DNA of 11,918 nt from DAOWHW01 sp964493265 (GCA_964493265.1 CAZBLY010000016.1:1-11918); one strand, 5' to 3'; counted from the stretch's first letter, positions 1 through 6,427 are shown. Program-made: numbers and translations. Notes: generated by a model from the sequence alone, not told the origin.

Positions 1-372
1 TCAAGATTCCCTTATCACACTTGCGTGCATTGTAAAGGTTTCGCGCCTGCTGCACTCCGTAAAGCTAGGACTAATGTCTCAGAGTCCTTCTGGGGGCTTC
101 CTCTCTCAAGGCCCCTACCCGTCTTCGGCTTGTTGAGCTTTTATCTCAACAACAACCTGATAGGTCACAGTCTCATCCTTAAGCCTTGCGTTTCAATGAA
201 GACACATTCCAGTATTCTTCATCTATTCTGTTTTATCCTCAGTTTCCCGAAGTTATCCAGAACTTAAGGTTAGATTAACTACGTGTTACTCAGCGGTTTG
301 CCCTCTCACGAGAAACTTGCATGGCTAAATCGAATCTTGATAGCAGCACTCTCCAGCAGGATAAACTGGAAT
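1..372 (-). rRNA. 16S ribosomal RNA, 5' part (partial)
   Basis: This is the 5' domain of a small-subunit rRNA gene read on the minus strand; its 3' part lies beyond the left edge. The minus-strand reading begins near 372 with TTCCAGTTTATCCTGCTGGAG, a divergent form of the archaeal start (usual TTCCGGTTGATCCTGCCGGA). It continues with the GCCATGCAAG helix region, CCGCTGAGTAACACGT, the GGGGCCTTGAGAGAGG segment (about 94-120), and GTGCAGCAGGCGCGAAA at about 37-53, which is the archaeal-specific 344/349 region rather than the bacterial form. The first base is estimated from alignment to the usual 5' end and could be off by a few bases. No tRNA or other rRNA is visible upstream of it, so the gene is not preceded by an adjacent tRNA here. 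Confidence 0.96.
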
Positions 373-659
373 TCAAAATACCGCAAAGAATTTATTAAAA
401 TTATAACAAAAAAATAAATTCATAGTCTATAAATTCAAAATCAAAAGAATCGTCGAGAAATTAAAATTTTAAAGTTTATTAAGTTTATTTAGAGTTGACC
501 AAATAATTGCCCTTCCAACATCATACCTTAATTTAGATATGAACATAAGTTATAACATTTATTAAGGCACTCATTCGATTTCATTTTACATATTCTACGA
601 GTATTTTTTACTTTTAAACTTTTCGTTAAAATTAAAAAGATAAAAATATAAGAATAATT
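373..659. other. AT-rich intergenic region between 16S and sigma gene
   Basis: This 287-bp non-coding region must hold the promoter of the 16S gene (minus) and of the sigma gene (plus), which diverge from it. On the minus strand, TATA-like stretches are seen at about 399-404 and 428-433. The second would give a leader of about 30 bases before the 16S rRNA. On the plus strand, TTTTAAA at 612-618 and the A/T run at 627-640 are candidate TATA elements for the sigma gene, neither convincing. The sequence TTGACC at 495-500 resembles a bacterial -35 hexamer but has no good -10 partner at normal spacing. No tRNA, small ORF or repeat array was found. Confidence 0.5.
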
Positions 660-1721
660 GTGACTAAAAATTTGAAAAGTGAGTTATTTGGAGAAATCTT
701 TGACTGGTATGTTAAAAAATTGGCTTCAAAAGAGGAATTTCTAAATAGACAGCAAGAAAAAGAATTCTTTGAAAATTATCAAAAAGTCTTGTCTGAAAAA
801 GAAAAATTAAAAAAATTCATCTTAAATTATTATGTTGGTTATTCCTTTTATGATGCCCTTAATAAAAAAGGAAATGGTTTTTATTTAAAAAACATTGATG
901 CAAAAAAAATTATTAAAAGATCTTCAAAAAAGCATGTTTCTTTTTTTCAATTATACAAAAGAGATATTTCTAAAGTAAAAAATATAGAAAATGACATAAT
1001 AAGGTTTTATGGTTTTTTTGTAATCCGCATGGCGCGAAAGAATGAATATTTCATGGATGATATTCAAGAAGGAAATGTTGGTTTATTAACGGCTGCTAAG
1101 AAATATGATTGCAGAAAAGATATAAGATTTTTAACATATACCTCGTGGTGGATTCTTCACCATATAAATAGTTCAATTAATAAAAGTAATTTTATAACTA
1201 TTCCAGCCGAATTAATTATAATAAGAAATAAAATTGACAAAAATTGGGATGATTTAATTTATAAATATAAAGATAAATTAACAAGGGAAAAGATTGCTGA
1301 AAAACTTGATTTAGACCCAAACCATGTGAAAAGATTTTTTAATACAGAATCAATGATTAGAAATAAAATACTCTCTTTAGATGCAAGTACAACCCAAGCA
1401 AATAGTTTATATGGTAATGAAAAAAGTCTGCAAGAAATTCTTCCTGATAATTCCAAATCCATTGAAGATATAATTAAAAAAAGAGAGCAAAAAATTTTAA
1501 TTAAAAAATATTTAAATTTAAAAAATCTTTCAGAAAGAGAAAAATCAATATTAATAAAATATTATCTAGAAGATCAATGTAGCTTAGCAGATTTGGGTCG
1601 CGAATTTAATTTAACAAGAGAAAGAATAAGACAAGTAAAAGACAATGCTTTAAAAAAAATAAGGACTTATGCAATAATGGAAAAAAAAGATCTAGAAATA
1701 AAAATTGGTTTTACAAATTAA
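660..1721 (+). CDS. Sigma-70 family RNA polymerase sigma factor (bacterial type)
   Basis: A 353-residue protein with the sigma-70 domain order. Region 2 (about 108-182) contains the core-binding segment DDIQEGNVGLL (133-143) and the melting/-10 segment FLTYTSWWI (157-165), which keeps the F, Y, W, W aromatics. Region 3 (about 185-240) and a sigma-finger-like stretch GNEKSLQEILPD (252-263) follow. Region 4 (about 286-337) has the -35 helix-turn-helix with TRERIRQV (319-326) intact. Residues 1-105 are Lys-rich and only vaguely like region 1.2. At the position of E. coli sigma70 Q437/T440 (my alignment) there is H/N, so -10 preference may differ. The start is GTG at 660, the only plausible start before the conserved part; no Shine-Dalgarno site is seen. 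Such factors direct bacterial RNA polymerase to promoters, whereas archaea use TBP/TFB, so its partner here is unknown. Codon and base use match the neighbours, implying old acquisition or native ancestry. The family call is very secure; the function in this host is not. Confidence 0.95.
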   Translation: MTKNLKSELFGEIFDWYVKKLASKEEFLNRQQEKEFFENYQKVLSEKEKLKKFILNYYVGYSFYDALNKKGNGFYLKNIDAKKIIKRSSKKHVSFFQLYKRDISKVKNIENDIIRFYGFFVIRMARKNEYFMDDIQEGNVGLLTAAKKYDCRKDIRFLTYTSWWILHHINSSINKSNFITIPAELIIIRNKIDKNWDDLIYKYKDKLTREKIAEKLDLDPNHVKRFFNTESMIRNKILSLDASTTQANSLYGNEKSLQEILPDNSKSIEDIIKKREQKILIKKYLNLKNLSEREKSILIKYYLEDQCSLADLGREFNLTRERIRQVKDNALKKIRTYAIMEKKDLEIKIGFTN

Positions 1722-1752
1722 AAAGAAAAGAATAAAAAATAAGATAAAATAT
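1722..1752 (-). terminator. T-rich convergent gap, possible terminator
   Basis: This 31-bp space separates the stop codons of the convergent sigma and GGDEF-like genes. Read on the minus strand it carries T-runs (up to six T) directly after the GGDEF-like stop codon, as expected for archaeal T-rich termination. There is no hairpin of note. On the plus strand it is A-rich, so it would not serve the sigma transcript. Confidence 0.35.
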
Positions 1753-2913
1753 TTAGTCTTCAGTTACATCCACATAAACTGTTTTTCCGTCTTTTTTAAT
1801 ATTTAATGCCATCAAAATTTTATTACCTTCTTTTTTAGCTTCAAAATAAGCATCCTTAGCTTTACTTAGATAATCAAAAATAAACCTATCAAAAAATCCT
1901 GGACCTTTCATTTCTTCTGTAATCTCCGAAGTAGGACCAATCCCAATATTTACTTCAATTTTTGGGATTTTGATGCGTTTTCTATATTTCTTCATTAGTT
2001 CTATCATGCTTTCTCTATTATCAGAACCTAATACTCTTGAAATATCAGAATATTCTTTTTTTAAAATAATTTTATAGGCTGTTTTTATATCTTTTATCTT
2101 GGATATTTTTTTATTAATAGTATCCGCCATAATTTCCTTATATTTGTTAATATCTTCAATATTGCTTACTTCCATTTCAAAGAACAACTTCTTTAATTCA
2201 TCTTTAGTTTCTTCCTCTTTTAGATTATCTATATTTTGTATTTTCTTTTCAAGTTTTTCTTTCAAATCCAAAAATTCTGTTTTTAATATTGCTTTAAAAA
2301 AATAATTATTAATATCTTTTTTAATTCTTTGTGCGGGTTTTTTAACTTGGTTTGCTTTTTCTACATTTAGGATAACATGATATTGTGGCTTAAGAACATC
2401 ATAAAAACAAATTACATCTCTTTCCTTTAAATTTCTCTTAAGAAAATATGCACTTTCTAAAACAATTTGATTAACTATCTCCTCTCCATATTTTTTTCTT
2501 ATATCATCGATTTCTATGCCCAATTCAAATACTCCAAAATATCCTGAACGATTTTTAATCATTTCATGCAAGCTAAAGCCAGCTTTTCTTATATCAACAA
2601 ATTTTAATTTTTTATTTGTTAATTTCTTTTCTAAAGATTTCCTGCTTAATTTTTCATTTGATTCATCTAAAGATTCTGCTTTATTCTTCAAATGATTTCC
2701 TGCTGCTCTATATAATTTTATTTTTGTATTTATATCAATATTTAATTTATGTATTTCTTCTACAGAATTTAGGGAATTTTTAAGAACATTATCTATATTT
2801 TCTTCTTCTATTCCTTTTTCTATTATAAATTCAACAACTTTCTTTCCATTTATCTTACCAGAATTACAATCTAGAATTTTCTGATTAATCTTTTCCATTA
2901 TTTCCTTAGCCAT
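1753..2913 (-). CDS. Degenerate GGDEF-fold protein with helical insertion
   Basis: A 386-residue soluble protein. Residues 1-120 are charged and helical. From about 125 it follows the GGDEF (diguanylate cyclase) fold: GVFELGIEIDDIRKKYG (127-143) matches the first strand and helix ending in the usual YG(H). RDVICFYDVLKPQYHVIL (165-182) occupies the place of the R-x-GGDEF-x-I hairpin. VNIGIG (321-326) matches the SIG(I/V)A strand, and SKAKDAYFEAKKEGNK (350-365) matches the classic AD-ALY-AKK-GRN helix. Between about 205 and 312 lies a Lys/Glu-rich helical insertion. The metal-binding Asp of strand 1 (aligned to L131) and the GG(D/E)EF signature are missing, so cyclase activity is unlikely and a binding or regulatory role is more probable (inference). 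A TATA element centred 25 bases before the ATG at 2913 supports this start and a leaderless mRNA. It is convergent with the sigma gene. Remote-homology call, moderately sure. Confidence 0.65.
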   Translation of the reverse strand: MAKEIMEKINQKILDCNSGKINGKKVVEFIIEKGIEEENIDNVLKNSLNSVEEIHKLNIDINTKIKLYRAAGNHLKNKAESLDESNEKLSRKSLEKKLTNKKLKFVDIRKAGFSLHEMIKNRSGYFGVFELGIEIDDIRKKYGEEIVNQIVLESAYFLKRNLKERDVICFYDVLKPQYHVILNVEKANQVKKPAQRIKKDINNYFFKAILKTEFLDLKEKLEKKIQNIDNLKEEETKDELKKLFFEMEVSNIEDINKYKEIMADTINKKISKIKDIKTAYKIILKKEYSDISRVLGSDNRESMIELMKKYRKRIKIPKIEVNIGIGPTSEITEEMKGPGFFDRFIFDYLSKAKDAYFEAKKEGNKILMALNIKKDGKTVYVDVTED

Positions 2914-2933
2914 AAAATATTAAGAATTAAGTA

Positions 2934-2942
2934 TTATATAAA
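2934..2942 (-). promoter_or_regulatory. TATA box for the GGDEF-like gene
   Basis: On the minus strand this reads TTTATATAA, a near-ideal archaeal TATA box. Its centre (2938) is 25 bases upstream of the A of the ATG at 2913, so transcription should start at or next to the start codon. Because the element is nearly symmetric it could also fire on the plus strand toward the Lgt-like gene. Confidence 0.65.
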
Positions 2943-2978
2943 ATTTTCGTTAGTAACTATTTTAAAGTGGTAGAAGAG

Positions 2979-2986
2979 ATATTTAA
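2979..2986 (+). promoter_or_regulatory. TATA-like box for the Lgt-like gene
   Basis: ATATTTAA, centred about 26 bases upstream of the ATG at 3009. The spacing equals that seen before several other genes here and favours a leaderless transcript beginning at 3009 rather than the GTG at 2967. Confidence 0.4.
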
Positions 2987-3008
2987 GTTCTCTTTTCTAA
3001 ATTTTTTT

Positions 3009-3824
3009 ATGATCCAGTATAATACTTTAAGAGTTTTATTTCATATAGGAAATTTCACTATTTATTCCTGGGGCGTTATGTTTGTTATAGCTTTTCTTAC
3101 AGCTCTATTTTTAATTCTTAGAGAAGCAAAAAAACAGGAAATCAGTTCATTACATATTTATAACATTGCATTAATAGTTATTCTTAGTATTGTTTTTGGT
3201 TCAAGACTTTTTTATGTATTTGAACATTTAAATTATTTTATTCTTAATCCTTTTGAAGTTTTTGCAATTTCTTATGGAGGAATGGCCAGTTATGGTGGTC
3301 TTTTTTTTGCATTATTTTTTGGCTGGCTTTATATTAGAAAACAAAAAGACCTAAATTTTACAAAAGTTCTTGATCTTTTTGCCCCCTATCTTGCTTTAGG
3401 AATGGCAATAGGAAGAATAGGCTGTTTTTTGAATGGTTGTTGTTATGGAAAACCAACACAATTTTTTAGTAACTTGGGAATAAATTTTATTTTTCCTTTA
3501 TCAAATACGAGCGTACCAAGACACCCAACACAATTATATCTTCTTCTAGCTAATCTTGCAATATTTTTTATTCTTATAGGATTTAAAAAACTGAGGGAAT
3601 CAAGGAAAGAAAAGAGAACAAAATTAAAACAACTTATTGAGAAACCAGGAGCATTATTTTTGTTCTTTCTATTATTTTATAGTATTTTCCGTTTTAGTAT
3701 AGATTTTATCAAAGTTTATGAAAATTATTTCTTTAGTTTAGCAATAAGTCAGTGGATACTTATTGTAATTTTTATTTTCTCCTTTGTGATGCTTTGGCTC
3801 GCAAAAAAGAATAAAATCTCCTAG
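3009..3824 (+). CDS. Lgt-family prolipoprotein diacylglyceryl transferase-like protein
   Basis: A polytopic membrane protein of 271 residues (285 if the GTG at 2967 is used). I prefer the ATG at 3009 because Lgt proteins begin just before the HIG-FTIYS-G motif (here residues 12-22) and because of the TATA spacing. Lgt landmarks run in order: IYSWG (18-22), GSRLFYV (64-70), GGMASYGG (90-97), GRIGCFLNGCCYG (135-147), RHPTQLY (171-177) and FRFSIDF (227-233), with about seven hydrophobic segments. In bacteria Lgt transfers a diacylglyceryl group from phosphatidylglycerol to the lipobox Cys of secreted proteins. Here the signature R-x-G-N-x-x-N-G-E has Cys in place of the first Asn and of the Glu, and the GGM-x-x-HGG His is Tyr, so this is a variant subgroup with possibly different chemistry. 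Archaeal membranes normally hold ether lipids, so the donor is unclear. The 3' end overlaps the JAMM gene on the other strand by 53 bp. The family call is firm. Confidence 0.88.
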   Translation: MIQYNTLRVLFHIGNFTIYSWGVMFVIAFLTALFLILREAKKQEISSLHIYNIALIVILSIVFGSRLFYVFEHLNYFILNPFEVFAISYGGMASYGGLFFALFFGWLYIRKQKDLNFTKVLDLFAPYLALGMAIGRIGCFLNGCCYGKPTQFFSNLGINFIFPLSNTSVPRHPTQLYLLLANLAIFFILIGFKKLRESRKEKRTKLKQLIEKPGALFLFFLLFYSIFRFSIDFIKVYENYFFSLAISQWILIVIFIFSFVMLWLAKKNKIS

Positions 3825-4389
3825 TTCTTTTATTAATCTTGTTTAGATAATTTGCAAGATCTTCAGATAATTCAATTTCTAAAATTTTTGGCTTTTTTTC
3901 TTTATAATCAAAATAAAAAGCTTTTAAATTTAATTTTAAATATTGATCAATAGAAATTTTAATTCTTCCTTTTATTTTATTTTCATCCCAATTCCAAACA
4001 GACCTTCTACTTTTTGAAGGATTTACTGAAGTTAAAATTGAAAAATCAAAATCACCATCTTCTAAATCTAGAATATCATCTCCACTTAAAGTACATTTTC
4101 CAAGTTCTTTACCATAGAATGTATGAGAATGATAATCTCCAATTCTTTTTAAACCCATATTTTTACACATTGATTCTATCCTATTTTGATATTTACCTTC
4201 ATAATTAGAAACAGAAATTATTGTTTTTTTTGTAGTCTGTCTTGGATAGGCATATAAAGCATTCCATCCCCTATTAAGAGGCAATTTTTTACCAAAAACA
4301 TCACCATATGTTTCTAATTTATATACTTCTCCGCAAGAAAAGACCACATTTATAAAACAAGGTTTATGCAGTATTAATTTTTTCCGCAT
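3772..4389 (-). CDS. JAMM/MPN+ metalloprotease-like protein
   Basis: A 205-residue protein when started at the ATG at 4389, two bases after the eIF2-gamma stop codon. An ATG at 4425 would overlap that gene by 34 bases and is less likely. It carries an apparent JAMM zinc site: E26 in an ETYG-x-x-x-G context, H87-S-H89, then S102-G-D-D105. The HxH-to-S spacing is 12 residues instead of the usual 7, an insertion of five. CTLSGDD (99-105) still resembles the CWLSGVD of proteasomal Rpn11. JAMM proteins cleave isopeptide or C-terminal bonds of ubiquitin-like proteins or process sulphur-carrier proteins; no ubiquitin-like partner is visible in this window. The C-terminal third is Lys/Arg-rich and may bind nucleic acid. 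Position right after S6e and eIF2-gamma suggests co-transcription with translation genes (inference). The fold call is likely; substrate and activity are unknown. Confidence 0.68.
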   Translation of the reverse strand: MRKKLILHKPCFINVVFSCGEVYKLETYGDVFGKKLPLNRGWNALYAYPRQTTKKTIISVSNYEGKYQNRIESMCKNMGLKRIGDYHSHTFYGKELGKCTLSGDDILDLEDGDFDFSILTSVNPSKSRRSVWNWDENKIKGRIKISIDQYLKLNLKAFYFDYKEKKPKILEIELSEDLANYLNKINKRTRRFYSFLRAKASQRRK

Positions 4390-4391
4390 TT

Positions 4392-5630
4392 TTAAAGAAT
4401 CTCGCCCCAACCAATAAGCCTCCAATGCCCATTATAATTTCTAGCTATTCCGATTCTGTCGCCTTTGAAAGGAACTATTGGAATTTTCAAGGAAACTTCA
4501 ACCTCTTTTTTTCTTGCACTAGTGATAAGACCAACCGTTGTTGCCGTATTTACACTTAACAATAAATTTTCATTTGATTTTAGGGGTTCAATTTTAATTG
4601 ATTCTTTTGCCTTGGTTCCAACAATTTCTTTGAATAAGTTTGTTTTTAATTTGATTTTACTTTCAATTTCTGGAAGAGTATTTTCAAGTGCAACAACACA
4701 ACCAGAAAGACCATCTGCTTTTGTTATTAATGGATCTAAAGCAGTTTGTATTGCAAGACTTCCTCCAGGCAAGGCTTCATTAAGTTTATTAGCTCCAGCT
4801 CTTAAATCAATTATTTTTGTTTTAATTGTATAATATTCTGTTTTATCATGTTTCTTTTTAGCTAATCCAGGTTTTATTTCAATAACATCACCAATTTTTA
4901 ATTTTCCTTTTTTTAACGACCCTCCCAAAATTCCTCCAGAAAAATTAGAAGGTTTTGTTCCTGGTTTATTAATATCAAAACTTCTTGCAACAAGAAATAA
5001 TGGCTTATTTTTTATATCATGTTCTGGCGTTTTTAGTTTTGTAATAGCTTCAAGTAATGCATTTATGTTGATTCCTTGTTGAGCGCATACGGGAATAATA
5101 ATAGCATTTTCAGCAATAGTCCCTTTGATAAATTTCTTAATATCATTATACTGTTTATTAGCTTTTTCCTTACTAACTAAATCTAATTTGTTCTGGGCAA
5201 TAATAATTTGGTTAATTCCTTTAGCTTCTAAAGCCAAAAGATGTTCTTTTGTTTGGGGTTGTGGAAAAATTTCATTAGCTGCTATAACTAACAAAGCAGC
5301 GTCAATAATAGCGGCTCCACCTAACATGGTTGCCATCAACATTTCATGACCAGGAGCATCAACAAAGCTAACGTGTCTTATTTCTTTTACCTTACCGCCG
5401 CATTCACAAATAGGCTTAATAGTAAATTTATTACATTTTTCACATTTACGAATTATAGCATCAGCATATCCTAATTTTATTGTAATTCCTCTTTTTAATT
5501 CCTCAGAATGTTTATCAGACCAGACTCCAGTCAGCTGATAAAGTAATGTGGTTTTGCCATGATCAATATGTCCAACCAAACCCATATTCAAGATAGGTTG
5601 TTTATTCTGTTTATTTTTATTCTCAATCAT
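4392..5630 (-). CDS. eif2g: Translation initiation factor 2 subunit gamma
   Basis: A 412-residue GTPase of normal length for archaeal a/eIF2-gamma, which with the alpha and beta subunits brings initiator Met-tRNA to the small ribosomal subunit. GTPase motifs in order: GHIDHGKT (20-27, Ile for the more usual Val), RGITI (47-51), a zinc knuckle with C63, C66, C75 and C77 as is typical of the gamma subunit, DAPGH (91-95) and NKLD (147-150). The PQPQTKEH segment (124-131) is also characteristic. Two beta-barrel domains follow, ending in the family-typical W-R-L-I-G-W-G. The ATG at 5630 is supported by TTTAAAAG on the minus strand, centred 26 bases upstream, so it can be expressed leaderless in addition to any read-through from S6e 33 bases upstream. 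Very secure. Confidence 0.97.
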   Translation of the reverse strand: MIENKNKQNKQPILNMGLVGHIDHGKTTLLYQLTGVWSDKHSEELKRGITIKLGYADAIIRKCEKCNKFTIKPICECGGKVKEIRHVSFVDAPGHEMLMATMLGGAAIIDAALLVIAANEIFPQPQTKEHLLALEAKGINQIIIAQNKLDLVSKEKANKQYNDIKKFIKGTIAENAIIIPVCAQQGININALLEAITKLKTPEHDIKNKPLFLVARSFDINKPGTKPSNFSGGILGGSLKKGKLKIGDVIEIKPGLAKKKHDKTEYYTIKTKIIDLRAGANKLNEALPGGSLAIQTALDPLITKADGLSGCVVALENTLPEIESKIKLKTNLFKEIVGTKAKESIKIEPLKSNENLLLSVNTATTVGLITSARKKEVEVSLKIPIVPFKGDRIGIARNYNGHWRLIGWGEIL

Positions 5631-5652
5631 AAAACAATAAAAAGAAGACTTG

Positions 5653-5660
5653 CTTTTAAA
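5653..5660 (-). promoter_or_regulatory. TATA-like box for eIF2-gamma
   Basis: On the minus strand this reads TTTAAAAG and lies just after the S6e stop codon. Its centre is about 26 bases upstream of the eIF2-gamma ATG at 5630. This suggests a second, leaderless promoter inside the S6e-eIF2-gamma pair. Confidence 0.45.
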
Positions 5661-5663
5661 TTT

Positions 5664-6380
5664 TTACTTTTTTTCTTCGGTTTTTTCCTCAACTTTTTCT
5701 TCTTTCTTCTCTTCTTTTGGTTTCTCAACTGGCTTTTCTTTTTTCTCTTCTTTTTTTTCTGGCTCTTCTTTTTTTTCTGGNNNNNNNNNNNNNNNNNNNN
5801 NNNNNNNNNNNNNNNNNNNNNNNNNNNNNNNNNNNNNNNNNNNNNNNNNNNNNNNNNNNNNNNNNNNNNNNNNNNNNNNNTCTTCTTTTTTTTCTGGTTC
5901 TTCTTTTTTAGGTTCGGGTTTTATTTCTGACTTGGTTTCTGGTTTAGTTTCAGGTTTAGTTTCTGATTTTTCTTCTTTTTTGCCAAAAATTTCTTCAAGA
6001 GGTTTACTTCCTTGTTTAATAACTTTAAGATTTATCTGGGTGATATCCTCATTTATTGTATTGCCATGAATAGTTTTTCTTTTTCTTAATCCTTTAATTG
6101 GTTTTTTTAATTTTTTCTTTTTTCTTACTTTCTTGAGACCCTTACCCCTTGTAAGAAGAACTTTTTTTCTTCCAGGACCTTCAACAAAACTTAAGGCAGG
6201 AAAACCAGCATTATCACTTGCTCCAGTAATTAAAAATTCATAATCCCCAAGAGAAAATTCTTTTATAGAATCCCCTTTAATTGTTTCACCAATTTTTTTT
6301 CCAATAAAAACCTCACTAGAAGTTTCTATATGAAATGTTTTTTTGCTTTTTGGATCTCCTATATCTAATTTGAAAACCAT
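5664..6380 (-). CDS. rps6e: Small ribosomal subunit protein S6e, with long Lys/Glu tail (contains gap)
   Basis: Residues 1 to about 130 form the S6e fold of archaeal and eukaryotic 30S/40S subunits. Recognisable segments are the N-terminal MVFKLDIGDPKSKK, the DNAGFPAL stretch (56-63), the RKKVLLTRGKG region (71-81), and LRKRKTIHGNTINEDITQIN (98-117), a hallmark of the family. After about residue 134 comes a low-complexity tail of K, E and P with repeated K-P-E-T and E-P-E-K-K units, which ordinary archaeal S6e (about 125-130 residues) lacks. Bases 5781-5880 are N, so the tail length is unknown; both flanks read as K/E-rich sequence in the same frame if the gap is taken as exactly 100. The start at 6380 has a TATA element centred 25 bases upstream. 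S6e next to eIF2-gamma is a conserved archaeal pairing. Confidence 0.95.
   Translation of the reverse strand: MVFKLDIGDPKSKKTFHIETSSEVFIGKKIGETIKGDSIKEFSLGDYEFLITGASDNAGFPALSFVEGPGRKKVLLTRGKGLKKVRKKKKLKKPIKGLRKRKTIHGNTINEDITQINLKVIKQGSKPLEEIFGKKEEKSETKPETKPETKSEIKPEPKKEEPEKKEXXXXXXXXXXXXXXXXXXXXXXXXXXXXXXXXXXPEKKEEPEKKEEKKEKPVEKPKEEKKEEKVEEKTEEKK
5781..5880. other. Assembly gap of 100 N
   Basis: Exactly 100 undetermined bases inside the repetitive Lys/Glu-coding tail of S6e. The round number suggests a scaffold placeholder of unknown true size, probably caused by the simple repeat. Both flanks encode the same type of tail in the same frame, so the join itself looks right. Confidence 0.95.
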
Positions 6381-6400
6381 ATCTTAATTCTGAAAGCTAT

Positions 6401-6409
6401 GTTTAAAAA
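6401..6409 (-). promoter_or_regulatory. TATA box for S6e
   Basis: On the minus strand this reads TTTTTAAAC inside CAATATTTTTAAACA, centred 25 bases before the S6e ATG at 6380. The same 15-base sequence recurs before the Nudix gene, at the same distance from that gene's inner ATG. Confidence 0.65.
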
Positions 6410-6427
6410 TATTGCGTATTCTCTTTA

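Noticed and set aside
25..267. Plus-strand open frame of 80 codons
   Set aside because: It lies wholly within the 16S rRNA gene read on the other strand; the frame is a chance opening.
495..530. Bacterial-type sigma promoter (TTGACC with downstream AT-rich hexamer) ahead of the sigma gene
   Set aside because: No hexamer close to TATAAT lies 16-18 bases downstream; the nearest candidate is at about 21. A single -35-like hexamer in this AT-rich gap is not evidence.
660..1721. Sigma gene as a sign that the contig is bacterial
   Set aside because: The 16S start, S6e, eIF2-gamma, family of TATA-spaced starts and composition are archaeal, and no gap lies between them and the sigma gene.
1753..2913. 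Active diguanylate cyclase
   Set aside because: The GGDEF signature and the metal-binding Asp are absent, so only the fold is claimed.
5559..6069. Plus-strand Phe/Ser-rich open frames across the N-run
   Set aside because: They are the antisense of the Lys/Glu-rich S6e tail and the eIF2-gamma start; low-complexity repeats keep all frames open.
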